Part shown: piece by piece, positions 18,213-27,170 of the stretch
How the letters are laid out: every line of letters starts with the position of its first letter
How positions within the stretch are numbered: position 1 is the first letter of the stretch
Source: Pseudomonadota bacterium
Lineage (GTDB): Bacteria; Desulfobacterota; Desulfobulbia; Desulfobulbales; JAHJIY01
Assembly: GCA_018823175.1 (NCBI GenBank)
Contig: JAHJIY010000004.1
Coordinates: 65,963-126,942 of the forward strand
Direction: 5' to 3'
Length of the DNA stretch: 60,980 bases
Program-made: the position numbers and the translations under genes
Notes under the pieces: model-generated
What the model saw: the letters and a program-made list of their open reading frames with translations, nothing else
Database searches by the model: none
What the model was told of the DNA's origin: nothing

Positions 18213-20492
18213 ATGCATGATGTTATGGCATCCACCCACTACCCGCTATGCCTTAGAAAAGTGACAATCGCCGTATTGATGCTTTCAATATTTCTGCTGA
18301 TCATTCCACCCGCCTTTGCCCAGAAAAACTCCTTTATTATTCAGGGCACGGTGCTTGAGAGAGGCTCAGGCAAGCCACTTGAAGGAATAACCGTAACCGC
18401 CAGGCAACAGGCAGGTGTTTTTGCGGTCACCAACGAAAGCGGCGCTTTTTCCCTTACTGTTGTCGAAGCCGGAATTTACACCTTGACCGCAGCGGCATTA
18501 GGATTCAAAAAATCCATCCCGGCCGAAGTCGATACCTCTGTTGACAAAACAGTTATTCTTTATCTGGAACCCGGAGTCACCATCCCTGATTTTGTGATAA
18601 GAGCTGAGCGAAACTCTGACCATTTAAGCAAGACCATAATTGATGGTGATGAGCTTAGGATGATTGCAGGAAGCAGAGGTGATCCCCTGCTGGCCATGAC
18701 GGCGATGCCCGGCATCTCAACCGATAGCGGCGAACCGGCGATCAGAGGATCAAGGCCAGGGGACAACGTCTATATAGTTGACTTCCTGCCAGTTGGCCAC
18801 TTGTTCCATATGGGCGGGATTATCAGCACCATAAACGGCGATCTGGTGGAGGACTTCAATCTCTACAAGTCGGCATTCGGGCCGGAACTGTATGTTGAAG
18901 ATGATGTTATCGGCTCAGCCATTGACGTCTACCTTCGTGAGCCAAGAAAAGACAGACTTGGTCTTAAAGTGCACACCAGCTTTCTGGAATCAGACTTTCT
19001 GGTGGAAGGACCGGTAACTAAAAATCAATCATTCTACTTTGGAGCCCGAAGGAGCTATTACGACTTATTCATGTCGGAAATAGTGTCGGAAGAGGATGGT
19101 TATAGCATGACCGTTCCAGTTTACGATGACTATCAGGGCAAATATCTCTGGGAGGTCAATGATGCTAACACTCTCAGGTTCCAGTGCAGCGGGGCTTCGG
19201 ATGCAATAGAATTTTCAATCGAAGAGGACTCTGAACTTGCAGAAAAAGATCCGGACCTGGTTGGAGATAGCGCTTATGACATTGTAGAGCACAGTCAAGG
19301 GTTCGTATGGGTCAATCGAACAAAAAACGGCACCGTGAACAAGCTTGGACTGGGGCTGCTTGAAACAACTTTGTCCATGAAATTCGCGCGGATATTTGAT
19401 TTTAAGGTTGAGCACGAAAGTATTTATCTGAAAGAGCAAACCACATTAAGACCTTGGGAAGACCACGAAATAACCGTAGGCGCAGGTTATGTGGCTGGAT
19501 CATCAGACCTGTACTTTGACGCAAACTTTCCCAATTGTACGGAATTCGATACGGACTGTTCCTACAAGGATGCGGCCAGGATACAATTTGTTGATACTAT
19601 GGATATAAACTATTCCAGTATATTTTTAAAAGACAGATGGCGGATAACCGACTATCTGACCATTATCGAAGGGATCAGGGTAACGCATGACGACCTGACG
19701 GACCTCCTGATCGCGGATCCAAGATTCGGGGCTGAACTTGCTCTGGCAAATGATCTAACCATATCGGCCGGATTCGGTAGATACCACCAGATGCCTGCAT
19801 ACCAATACATAAGCAAAAATACCGGCAACTCTGATTTGGAAAAGATTCAGTCTGACCATTACGTCCTTGGCGCCGAGAAAAAGTTGGGACAAGGTTGGTC
19901 GGTAAAGACAGAAGGATTCTACAAAAGCTTTGATAAGCTTGTCACCTCGGACCCGGTGACTAATTATGCAAACAACGGAGTCGGGCGGGCTTATGGGGTG
20001 GATTTCATGATTCGAAAGTCCCATACCGAACGCCTTTCCGGATGGTTTGGGATGACACTTTCAAAGGCAGAAAGAAAGGATAACGGACAGGGAAAGTACT
20101 TTAATTTTGATTATGACCAGCCGCTGGATGTAAAACTGGTGTTGAATTACAAACTCACCTCGAAGTGGACTTTTGGCGCCAAATGGACATACCACTCCGG
20201 CAGCCCATACACCCCGGTGATTGGGACAGACGGATACTATGACGATGGCTCGGTCAGACCAGTTGAAGGAGAACTTAATTCCGAACGGATTCCGGATTAC
20301 CACAGCCTCAACCTGAGGGTTGACCGACTATTTCTTTTTGATAATTGCAAGATGCACCTCTATCTTGAAATCATGAACGCATACGCCAGAGAAAATATTT
20401 CAGGCTATGACTATAATGAGGACTATTCCGAGAAAGAACCCGTTTACGGGCTGCCGATGATCCCGTTTCTTGGTTTAATGGCAGAGTTTTGA
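18213..20492 (+). CDS. TonB-dependent outer-membrane receptor with carboxypeptidase-regulatory-like N-domain
   Basis: The 759-residue protein has a signal peptide (about 1-36, ending FAQ) and a CarboxypepD_reg-like beta-sandwich at about 43-125 (IQGTVLERGSGKPLEGITV). A plug domain follows (about 135-245, with PAIRGSRPGDNVYIVDF), and then a beta-barrel that ends in an aromatic residue (LMAEF). Such receptors take up siderophores, cobalamin or sugars, or export substrates, powered by TonB. Its stop codon overlaps the first possible start of the DUF3450 gene, so it heads the TonB operon. The ligand cannot be inferred. Confidence 0.9.
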   Translation: MHDVMASTHYPLCLRKVTIAVLMLSIFLLIIPPAFAQKNSFIIQGTVLERGSGKPLEGITVTARQQAGVFAVTNESGAFSLTVVEAGIYTLTAAALGFKKSIPAEVDTSVDKTVILYLEPGVTIPDFVIRAERNSDHLSKTIIDGDELRMIAGSRGDPLLAMTAMPGISTDSGEPAIRGSRPGDNVYIVDFLPVGHLFHMGGIISTINGDLVEDFNLYKSAFGPELYVEDDVIGSAIDVYLREPRKDRLGLKVHTSFLESDFLVEGPVTKNQSFYFGARRSYYDLFMSEIVSEEDGYSMTVPVYDDYQGKYLWEVNDANTLRFQCSGASDAIEFSIEEDSELAEKDPDLVGDSAYDIVEHSQGFVWVNRTKNGTVNKLGLGLLETTLSMKFARIFDFKVEHESIYLKEQTTLRPWEDHEITVGAGYVAGSSDLYFDANFPNCTEFDTDCSYKDAARIQFVDTMDINYSSIFLKDRWRITDYLTIIEGIRVTHDDLTDLLIADPRFGAELALANDLTISAGFGRYHQMPAYQYISKNTGNSDLEKIQSDHYVLGAEKKLGQGWSVKTEGFYKSFDKLVTSDPVTNYANNGVGRAYGVDFMIRKSHTERLSGWFGMTLSKAERKDNGQGKYFNFDYDQPLDVKLVLNYKLTSKWTFGAKWTYHSGSPYTPVIGTDGYYDDGSVRPVEGELNSERIPDYHSLNLRVDRLFLFDNCKMHLYLEIMNAYARENISGYDYNEDYSEKEPVYGLPMIPFLGLMAEF

Positions 20493-20506
20493 AAAAGGAC
20501 ATGACT

Positions 20507-21274
20507 ATGAGATTAATTATTCTGGCCGTTTGGGCTTTAGCCACTTTTTATTCTGTTGAACATACCAACGCCGAATCAAACGCCAGCGCCCTTGTCGATA
20601 CAACATCGACCACCATTGAAATTAACAAACGTACGCAGAAAGAAAAAGAGCGATGGGCCCTTGAAAAGACTGAACTTGTAAAACAAAAAAACGTTCTTTT
20701 AAACGATTTCGAGGAGATGACCTCCACCAAGGTTGAACTTTCAGCATTAATTGAAAAGACCAATGCGACCATTGCAGAATTTAAAAATAAATCCGGGGCC
20801 AAGACCCAGGGTTCATCCATGGTTGGGATCGAAGCGCTTCTACGGAATTTGATCGAAAGACTGGAGACCCACACTACAAACGGCCTGCCATTTCTCGTAA
20901 AAGAAAGAAACGCCCGTCTGGAGCTTCTGCGAACACTAATTGACGACCGCCAGACCGGCACTGCTGAGAAATACAGGAGGACCATAGAGGCGATGTTAAT
21001 TGAGATGGAATACGCCAGGACGGTTGAGGTCTATCAGCAGACAATCGAGGTTGCCGGAGACCAACTGACCGCAAATGTACTTCGGATCGGCAGCGCCGCC
21101 CTTTTTTATCAAAGTCCGGACGGATTGCAGGTTGGGAAATACTCCGAATCCGGCAGGAACTGGGAACCTCTGCCGCCAAAATACGTTTCAGCCATCGGCA
21201 GAGCCATTGAGATAGCACAGCACCAGAGGGCGGCGGAGTTAATCGACCTGCCGATTGGAAGAGTGGTGAGATAA
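20507..21274 (+). CDS. DUF3450 periplasmic coiled-coil protein of the TonB2 system
   Basis: From the ATG at 20507 (AAGGA seven bases upstream) the protein has 255 residues with a signal peptide (LIILAVWALATFYSVEHTNA). A long charged coiled coil follows (about 35-105, e.g. KEKERWALEKTELVKQ), and then a globular end with DGLQVGKYSESGRNWEPL. This is the DUF3450 pattern. In Vibrio such a gene precedes ttpC-exbB2-exbD2-tonB2, the same order as here. A TTG at 20489 and ATG at 20501 are alternative starts. The role, probably periplasmic coupling to TtpC, is not established in detail. Confidence 0.85.
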   Translation: MRLIILAVWALATFYSVEHTNAESNASALVDTTSTTIEINKRTQKEKERWALEKTELVKQKNVLLNDFEEMTSTKVELSALIEKTNATIAEFKNKSGAKTQGSSMVGIEALLRNLIERLETHTTNGLPFLVKERNARLELLRTLIDDRQTGTAEKYRRTIEAMLIEMEYARTVEVYQQTIEVAGDQLTANVLRIGSAALFYQSPDGLQVGKYSESGRNWEPLPPKYVSAIGRAIEIAQHQRAAELIDLPIGRVVR

Positions 21275-22891
21275 ATGAACATGCAAAACGAAATGCACCC
21301 CAAGAGTATTTGCTGCGTAGCACATTCCCCACAGCTCGAAGTCTTGCGTTTATCTGCTGCGGGGTTAGTGAGCGAATCTAATGATAACATCCTTACATAC
21401 GAAGATTCCCCGTGGCTCGGAGTGCACCCAAAGGGCACTTCTTTCGGAGCGTCACAGGCTACCTTACCTGCCGCGGGGAGCTTCAAAAAATTACTGACCA
21501 TATTTGTCCTGTTGACTCTTCCCGTCATGATCACCTCCGTCTTTGCGCTTGCCGACCAGAACAATGTGCTTGATAACGCAAACCACCACCGCCAGGCCGC
21601 CCTGGAAGAATACCAGGAGACCGTAGACCGGATTAATCTTGATCGCGACAGGCTGAAGGCTGAACTCAGTCACCATGATTCCGCCTTGATCCAGATAAAA
21701 GCCAAAAACTCAAAACTGCAATCAGAACTTGATGCGCGTATGGCCAAGGCCAGTGATCTTCAAAAATCGGAAACAGGTGTAAAGGAAGATGCAAGTGATT
21801 TGGCTGCAATCATCCGGATTATGCAAAAAGACATGACCGCGGCAATCGAAACTTCAAGCCTTTATCCGGTATATAGGGACGAGTTCAGCGATCTTAACCG
21901 GAAAAGAAACCCGATAGAAGTTCCCGGCATCAATGAAATAACCAGCCTGACAGACATGGCCTTCCGGCTGATCAAGCTTGAATCAGCCCCACTGGTCAAG
22001 GAAGGGACCTTTGTCGGGCGAGATGGAGCCGGGGCAAAGGGGAGCATTCTTACTCTCGGCAGATTTTTCAACGCATACGTAACCGGCAACGAGGCGGGTT
22101 TCCTCTGGCCATCAGAAAGCACCGGGCAGATGGTTGCCTACTCATCCCTTCCTGATCGATCCACAGGCGCCGCCTTGAAAGCGTTTGCTTCCGGTACGGC
22201 GGAGGTGGTCAGCCTCGACCTCTCGGGTGGGGCTGCCACCGCGCGATTTGCCAAGAAGAGCGGACTGACCGATAAAATCAGAGAGGGCGGCCCCCTGGTC
22301 TGGCCCATCCTGGCCATCGGCCTTGCCGCCCTTCTGATCATCATGGAACGGTCATTGGCGATTATAAAAAGCTATACGGACTCAGACAAAACCATGATCA
22401 AGATCGAGAATCTTTCGGGCAAAGATCACTGGGACCGCGCGGCTGAAATACTGAAGGCTGAAAAACCACTGCAACGCGTTCTGTTGTGCGCTCTTAAAAA
22501 CCGTGACGAGGACAAAGAGTCCCTTGAAACCCTGGTCCATGAATCCATCATTCGGGAGGTACGATATTTCGAGCGGTTTCTCCCAACGCTCAATGTGCTG
22601 GGAGCTATTGCCCCCCTGCTTGGACTTCTGGGAACCGTCACCGGCATGATCAGCACCTTTCAGTCGATTACCATTTATGGCACAGGTGATCCCAGGATGA
22701 TGGCCGGCGGCATCTCAGAGGCCTTGATCACCACGATGCTCGGCCTCACCGTGGCCATCCCGATCATGTTCTTTCATAACTTTCTCTCAAGAAGGGGCTT
22801 CAACATAATTGATGATATAGAAGAAAAGGCCGTCACTCTGGTGAATATAATCCACAAGGAAAAATCAGAATCAAAAGATAAGGTTGAGTAA
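21275..22891 (+). CDS. ttpC: TtpC-like MotA/TolQ/ExbB proton-channel protein with repeat-derived N-terminal extension
   Basis: The 538-residue product starts one base after the DUF3450 stop. Residues 2-70 are encoded by an inserted GC-rich repeat. The natural-looking signal sequence begins only at residue 71 (KKLLTIFVLLTLPVMITSVFA). After it come a periplasmic coiled coil (about 100-190), a beta region, a membrane segment (about 335-355, LVWPILAIGLAALLIIME) and the ExbB core with LGAIAPLLGLLGTVTGMI and GGISEALITTMLGLTVAIP. In Vibrio, TtpC is required for TonB2-driven transport. Whether the extension is translated, or initiation happens at an internal non-ATG codon, is open. Confidence 0.87.
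   Translation: MNMQNEMHPKSICCVAHSPQLEVLRLSAAGLVSESNDNILTYEDSPWLGVHPKGTSFGASQATLPAAGSFKKLLTIFVLLTLPVMITSVFALADQNNVLDNANHHRQAALEEYQETVDRINLDRDRLKAELSHHDSALIQIKAKNSKLQSELDARMAKASDLQKSETGVKEDASDLAAIIRIMQKDMTAAIETSSLYPVYRDEFSDLNRKRNPIEVPGINEITSLTDMAFRLIKLESAPLVKEGTFVGRDGAGAKGSILTLGRFFNAYVTGNEAGFLWPSESTGQMVAYSSLPDRSTGAALKAFASGTAEVVSLDLSGGAATARFAKKSGLTDKIREGGPLVWPILAIGLAALLIIMERSLAIIKSYTDSDKTMIKIENLSGKDHWDRAAEILKAEKPLQRVLLCALKNRDEDKESLETLVHESIIREVRYFERFLPTLNVLGAIAPLLGLLGTVTGMISTFQSITIYGTGDPRMMAGGISEALITTMLGLTVAIPIMFFHNFLSRRGFNIIDDIEEKAVTLVNIIHKEKSESKDKVE
21278..21484 (+). repeat. 207-bp in-frame repeat insertion at the ttpC start
   Basis: The stretch from just after the ATG to the codon before AAAAAATTACTG is 207 bases, exactly 69 codons with no stop. 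It shares long near-identical blocks with the reverse complement of 35447-35576: GAACATGCAAA, CCCCAAGAGTATTTGCTGCG, GGGGTTAGTGAGCGAAT, ACGAAGATTC and CCGTGGCTCGGAGTG. Relative to that copy it carries two extra internal segments of about 45 and 26 bases. Its end, GCGGGGAGCTTCA, also matches the edge of the palindrome at 6941. Removing it restores ATG-AAA-AAA, a normal signal-peptide start. Confidence 0.85.
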
Positions 22892-23478
22892 TGAATTTTT
22901 CGGTACTGGAACTTTATGATTTTCTGGCAAAGGGAGGACCGGTCATGGTTCCGCTGATCGGGATATCACTGTGGATGTGGGTCCTGATCTTTGAGAGGTC
23001 TATTGTTTTCTGGATGCTGAAAAGACCGGTGGATAATAAAGCCGCTTCGAACCTGCCCATGTTAAAAAACATTGCGGCCAGCAGAAAGATTGAGGAACGG
23101 TTGATTAATGCCATTGCCCAAAATGGCTGCAAAGACGGAATCCCCGATCCATCCTTGGCCGACGCCTACATCAAAAAAGAAAAAAATATGCTGCGAAGAA
23201 ATCTCAGCACCATAAATATTCTTGCCGCCATCGCGCCGCTTTTGGGTCTGCTTGGAACAGTGGTCGGCATGGTCGCGACTTTCGATGTTATCTCCGCATT
23301 CGGAACAGGCAACGCAAATGCGATGGCCGGGGGCATTTCAACGGCGCTCATCACTACCCAGAGCGGTCTATTAGTTGCAGTCCCCGGCCTGTTCATGGGT
23401 GCCTTTCTCAGCCGGACAGCCCAGGGAATTGCGGCCGGGCTTGATGATTTTGCCGGTTTAATCAGGAGGACAGGCTAA
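22891..23478 (+). CDS. exbB: ExbB-type proton channel of the TonB2 system
   Basis: The 195-residue protein has three membrane segments. An N-terminal one is GGPVMVPLIGISLWMWVLIF, and the pair around 110-175 includes the MotA/TolQ/ExbB signature NILAAIAPLLGLLGTVVGMV and GGISTALITTQSGLLVAVPG. It works with ExbD to couple proton flow to TonB. Its ATG overlaps the last base of the ttpC stop codon and its stop overlaps the exbD start, so translation is coupled. Confidence 0.93.
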   Translation: MNFSVLELYDFLAKGGPVMVPLIGISLWMWVLIFERSIVFWMLKRPVDNKAASNLPMLKNIAASRKIEERLINAIAQNGCKDGIPDPSLADAYIKKEKNMLRRNLSTINILAAIAPLLGLLGTVVGMVATFDVISAFGTGNANAMAGGISTALITTQSGLLVAVPGLFMGAFLSRTAQGIAAGLDDFAGLIRRTG

Positions 23479-23900
23479 TGCGTAGGGTCAGGGACATAAT
23501 GAAAAACAGGGACACTCAGGTGGCGATCAATATGGCGCCTCTTATCGACATGGTCTTCCTGCTTCTTATCTTCTTTATTGTTACCACAAGTTTTGTAAAG
23601 GAGACAGGCATCGAGGTGCAGCGACCGGTGGCATCCACTGCTGTTTTACAGGACCAGGGAAGCATCCTGGTGGGGGTTGACGAAAACGGCGAGGTGTTTT
23701 TTAACAAGAAGAAGATAGATATCCGCAGCGTCAGATATAATGTTGAAAAAGCCCTGGCCGAGTCTCCCGGTTCTTCAGTGGTCCTGGTAGCTGACAAGCT
23801 GACCCAGGCCGGAGTGCTCATCACGGTCATGGACGGCTGCCGGCTTGCGGGGGCAACCGATATAAGTATCGCAACGGAACTGGCCGATGAAGACAGCTGA
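23478..23900 (+). CDS. exbD: ExbD-type stator protein
   Basis: The 140-residue protein has one membrane helix with the essential proton-carrying Asp in APLIDMVFLLLIFFIV and a periplasmic ExbD/TolR domain ending DGCRLAGATDISIAT. A start at the internal MKNRD, 11 codons later, is an alternative. It overlaps exbB by one base and tonB by 14 bases, in keeping with a tightly coupled operon. Confidence 0.93.
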   Translation: MRRVRDIMKNRDTQVAINMAPLIDMVFLLLIFFIVTTSFVKETGIEVQRPVASTAVLQDQGSILVGVDENGEVFFNKKKIDIRSVRYNVEKALAESPGSSVVLVADKLTQAGVLITVMDGCRLAGATDISIATELADEDS

Positions 23901-24549
23901 CCGGAACATCAGCGTACTGCCTGTTGCTGTATTGCTGTCCATGCTGGTAAACATCATCCTTTTTTCTTTTCAGCCGATGATCTCCAGGATTACCTCTTCC
24001 GGGCAAAACCTTGACCGACTTATCCCGGTAAAAATTATTAACCAATCCCAGAAAGCGGATGAATCTCTTGTCCGTGAGAGCAAACCGGAAAAAATATCCC
24101 CGCCCCTGACCAGCGAAGAGATGGTTCCACTGTCTGTCGATCAGGACATGGATCTGACTCTCCCCAAGATGCAGTTCAGCATAAATCCGGTGCTTTCAAC
24201 CGGGATAGCTGTTTCTGTCCCTGAAAAAACAGCCAGAAAAAATGAACCCATGCCAAATTCTTTCAGTCTGGCTGAGGTTGACCAGCCACCGGCTCCTCTG
24301 TTTCAGCTCCAGCCCAATTATCCCTATAGTGCAAAACGCTCGAACGTCACGGGCAAGGTAAGTGTCATGTTTCTCGTTGACCAGACCGGCAATGTTTTTG
24401 AGGTCAAGATCCTGACCGCTGAGCCCAAGGGGATATTCGAGGAAAGCGTCAAATCGGCTCTGGCGAAATGGAAGTTTGTCCCTGGCAAATTAGAAGGTAG
24501 AAGCGTACCGACCTGGGTGGCCACTACTTTCAGATTTGAATTGGATTAA
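23887..24549 (+). CDS. tonB: TonB energy-transducing protein (TonB2-like)
   Basis: The 220-residue protein has a single N-terminal membrane anchor (about 10-32, ISVLPVAVLLSMLVNIILF) and a spacer that lacks a long Pro-Glu/Pro-Lys stretch. The C-terminal TonB domain has PNYPYSAKRSNVTGKVSVMF, GNVFEVKIL and FEESVKSALAKWKFVPG. The short spacer fits TonB2-type proteins, which need TtpC to span the periplasm. It begins 14 bases inside exbD and energises the TonB-dependent receptor encoded upstream. Confidence 0.92.
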   Translation: MKTADRNISVLPVAVLLSMLVNIILFSFQPMISRITSSGQNLDRLIPVKIINQSQKADESLVRESKPEKISPPLTSEEMVPLSVDQDMDLTLPKMQFSINPVLSTGIAVSVPEKTARKNEPMPNSFSLAEVDQPPAPLFQLQPNYPYSAKRSNVTGKVSVMFLVDQTGNVFEVKILTAEPKGIFEESVKSALAKWKFVPGKLEGRSVPTWVATTFRFELD

Positions 24550-24550
24550 G

Positions 24551-25747
24551 ATGATGCAATCAATCCTGGTAATAATAAGTGTTTTGATCAGTACCGGCCT
24601 CTGCCTTGCCGGGCAGCAATCCGGCAACGATATCGCGATTGCGCCTGAACCTGGATATGCCGTGCAACACGTGCTTGACGTGGCCCAACAGGAATACAAA
24701 AAAGGCAACAAGGAAAAAGCGGAAAAGGTATTGAGGGAATTCATAATTGAAGACCCGGAAAAGGACCACTACCTGATCCGTTTTATGCTTGGCAATCTAC
24801 TGGCCGAAAAAGGAGAGAACGAAGAGGCCATCTCGCAGTTCAACCTTTCGACCATGCTTTATCCCAGCTACGCAAGCACATGGCTTAACCTGGGCAAACT
24901 TTACTATGAAGATGAGCTATTTGAACGTGCGGCTGATTGTCTGCTGAAAGGATATCGGCTAAGCGCTCCTCCCAGGGACCATACCATAAAATACCAGGCC
25001 GCAGTTTGCCATCTGCTCGCCAAAAATTATCCGGACGCTATTGTTTCGCTTGAGGAATTAACCGCCCTGCCCGACCCGGAACCGAGATGGGTAGAAACCC
25101 TTATCGCTGCTTACCTTGAAAACAAAATGGCGCCAAAGGCCTTAAGCGCCATCGAACGTTTGACCGACAGGGGCCAGAATCAGTCTTATCTATGGAAGCT
25201 CCGGGCCCAGGTCTTGCTTGAAATGAAAGACTATGAGGCGGCGTTACAAGCCTTTCTGATATATTCTTACGGCAAGGAGTTGGATGCCGAGGAAAGCATG
25301 CTGGTCGGGAACCTGTTTAATGTAATCAATGCACCATCGGCTGCGGCAGAATATTATCTCTTATCGATGAATCTGAGTAAAAACCAGATTAACATCAGCA
25401 ATGCCGAGAGGCTTGCGCTTACTTATCTTACCGCCCATGAGTCGGAGAAGGCCCTCGATTTTCTGGAAAAGGTCTTGCGGGAGATCCCCTCGGCCGGACT
25501 CTGGCTGCTGCAGGGCAAAATACTTTATGATCAAGGCGCTTTTTTTGACGCGGGACAGGCATTTAGAAATAGTGCCGAGTTAGATCCCATGGATGGGCAA
25601 TCAATTCTCATGCTGGCCTATTGTCTGATCAAACTCGAAGACAAAAATGCCACTGTTGACACATTAATACGAGCCAAAGACTTTCCAAAATATGGAGAAA
25701 CCGCAGACAAGCTTCTTGATAACCTTGAATTAATCTGGAAACAATAA
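24551..25747 (+). CDS. TPR protein closing the TonB2 operon
   Basis: The ATG at 24551 lies one base after the tonB stop, and a signal peptide follows (MMQSILVIISVLISTGLCLAG). A TTG at 24536 is an alternative. The roughly 398-residue mature region is built of tetratricopeptide repeats, e.g. EEAISQFNLSTMLYPSYAST, AALQAFLIYSY and QAFRNSAELDPMDGQ. A periplasmic TPR gene ends the homologous Vibrio tonB2 cluster as well. It probably assembles or stabilises the Ton complex in the periplasm; the exact role is not known. Confidence 0.87.
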   Translation: MMQSILVIISVLISTGLCLAGQQSGNDIAIAPEPGYAVQHVLDVAQQEYKKGNKEKAEKVLREFIIEDPEKDHYLIRFMLGNLLAEKGENEEAISQFNLSTMLYPSYASTWLNLGKLYYEDELFERAADCLLKGYRLSAPPRDHTIKYQAAVCHLLAKNYPDAIVSLEELTALPDPEPRWVETLIAAYLENKMAPKALSAIERLTDRGQNQSYLWKLRAQVLLEMKDYEAALQAFLIYSYGKELDAEESMLVGNLFNVINAPSAAAEYYLLSMNLSKNQINISNAERLALTYLTAHESEKALDFLEKVLREIPSAGLWLLQGKILYDQGAFFDAGQAFRNSAELDPMDGQSILMLAYCLIKLEDKNATVDTLIRAKDFPKYGETADKLLDNLELIWKQ

Positions 25748-25897
25748 AAGTAAAGAGTTCTCGGTATTGAACTGTCAGAGGAAGAAGGGGAAAAACCTGG
25801 CATGGTTTCTATCAAAAACTGCTGCACAAAATGCCGACCACTATCCTGGTAAACTCAAAAGGGGTAAAATTAATGGAGGGGTGAAGTAATTATCTGA

Positions 25898-26749
25898 TTA
25901 AAAGATTAAAGCCAACCAGGTTGCCACAAAAAGGGTCAGACTGATCAGACCGTTCATCGTAAAAAAGGAAAGATTAATCCGGGACAAGTCCCGAGGATTG
26001 ACCACCAGATGTTGATAGAACAAGGCGCCGCCGGTAAAAACAATCCCCAGATAATAGATGTAATTCAGTCCGGCAAGAATGCCGGTTACCGTAAACAAGA
26101 CAAAGGCGATTAGATGAAAAACCACCGCCAACCGAAAAGCATTCTGCCGGCCAAAACGGGACGGCATTGAAAAGAGGCCGACCTCGCGATCAAAATCCGC
26201 ATCCATACAGGCATAAACCGTATCAAATCCCGCTACCCAGAACAGGACCCCAAGCGACAACACATACGGGAAATCAAGCAGCGTACCGCGCACCGCAACC
26301 CAGCCGCCGAGAGGTGAGAAAGCCAGCGCCATGCCCAGGACCAAATGGCACAGCCAGGTAAACCGCTTGGTGAGGGAATAGAAAAAGGTCAACCCCAGGG
26401 CAAAAGGGGCCAGCTGCAGAGTAAGTTTATTGAGATTATAACAGGCATAAAAGAAAAGTCCGGCGGCGATAATTACCATGCCCCAGGCTTCCCATAAATT
26501 GACGCTGCCGGCTGGCAAGGCCCGATCCGCCGTACGAGGGTTTGCCCGGTCAAAACGGCGGTCTACGATCCGGTTAAAGCCCATGGCGCTGGTCCTGGCG
26601 CCGACCATGGCCAGAACCACCCAGCCAAAAACCGACATTGCCGGCAGACCGCGCGCCGCCAGAAAGGCCCCGATCAAGGCAAAGGGCAGAGCGAAAACCG
26701 TATGCTCAAACTTGATCATCTCAAGCAGGATGGCAATTTTCTTGAACAT
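25898..26749 (-). CDS. mqnP: UbiA-family prenyltransferase of the futalosine menaquinone pathway (MqnP-like)
   Basis: The 283-residue integral membrane protein has about eight to nine helices and both Asp-rich prenyl-diphosphate motifs: NRIVDRRFDRANPRT near residue 60 and DTVYACMDADFDREVG near 185. UbiA enzymes attach the polyprenyl chain to an aromatic acid. Because it lies with mqnA, mqnC, mqnE, mqnX, ubiX and ubiE, the substrate is probably 1,4-dihydroxy-6-naphthoate (MqnP role) and not 4-hydroxybenzoate. It is downstream of the four-helix-bundle gene on the same strand. Confidence 0.88.
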   Translation of the reverse strand: MFKKIAILLEMIKFEHTVFALPFALIGAFLAARGLPAMSVFGWVVLAMVGARTSAMGFNRIVDRRFDRANPRTADRALPAGSVNLWEAWGMVIIAAGLFFYACYNLNKLTLQLAPFALGLTFFYSLTKRFTWLCHLVLGMALAFSPLGGWVAVRGTLLDFPYVLSLGVLFWVAGFDTVYACMDADFDREVGLFSMPSRFGRQNAFRLAVVFHLIAFVLFTVTGILAGLNYIYYLGIVFTGGALFYQHLVVNPRDLSRINLSFFTMNGLISLTLFVATWLALIF

Positions 26750-26765
26750 CTTTCACCTTTGGTGA

Positions 26766-26793
26766 GTGAATAGTGACGAGTGAATAGTGAATA
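26766..26793 (+). repeat. Heptamer array (GTGAATA orientation), four units
   Basis: GTGAATA, GTGACGA, GTGAATA, GTGAATA follow head to tail between the mqnP start and the four-helix-bundle stop. It is inverted relative to the array at 27171-27219 on the other side of that gene. Confidence 0.9.
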
Positions 26794-26807
26794 GTGGAAA
26801 ATCAGGT

Positions 26808-27167
26808 TCAATGTTTTGTTAGTGACTTTTGGAGTCCGACAACCATTTTGGAAATTTCATCCAATTCGGCTATGATTTTCTGACAAGATTCCTCTGATAT
26901 CAGACCAAGATCCTTACTGATTATTAATTGAGTTTCCAGTTCAGATATGCTCCCCTGCGCAATATGCAAAAAATGGACGAATTCACGATGAGTATTTCTG
27001 GCAGCACCTTCAGCGATGTTTGAGGGTATAGATATAGCAGCACGTCTCATCTGTGAAACAAGGCCAAATTTCTCTTCTTCTGGGAAACGGGCTGTAACTT
27101 GATATATATCTTTTACAAACGCCATGGCTCTCTGCCAGACATTTAGCTTATGATGTGGTTTGGCCAT
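26808..27167 (-). CDS. Four-helix-bundle protein (S23 / 23S rRNA intervening-sequence family)
   Basis: The 119-residue product has the family pattern: LNVWQRAMAFVKDIYQ, then FGLVSQMRRAAISIPSNIAEG, then REFVHFLHIAQGSISELETQ. Members form a pentameric four-helix barrel and are found in rRNA intervening sequences; they are related in fold to the Avd accessory protein of diversity-generating retroelements. Function is unknown. The gene interrupts an otherwise pure menaquinone operon and is flanked within 4-15 bases by inverted heptamer arrays, which suggests it arrived as a cassette. Confidence 0.9.
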   Translation of the reverse strand: MAKPHHKLNVWQRAMAFVKDIYQVTARFPEEEKFGLVSQMRRAAISIPSNIAEGAARNTHREFVHFLHIAQGSISELETQLIISKDLGLISEESCQKIIAELDEISKMVVGLQKSLTKH

Positions 27168-27170
27168 TTC

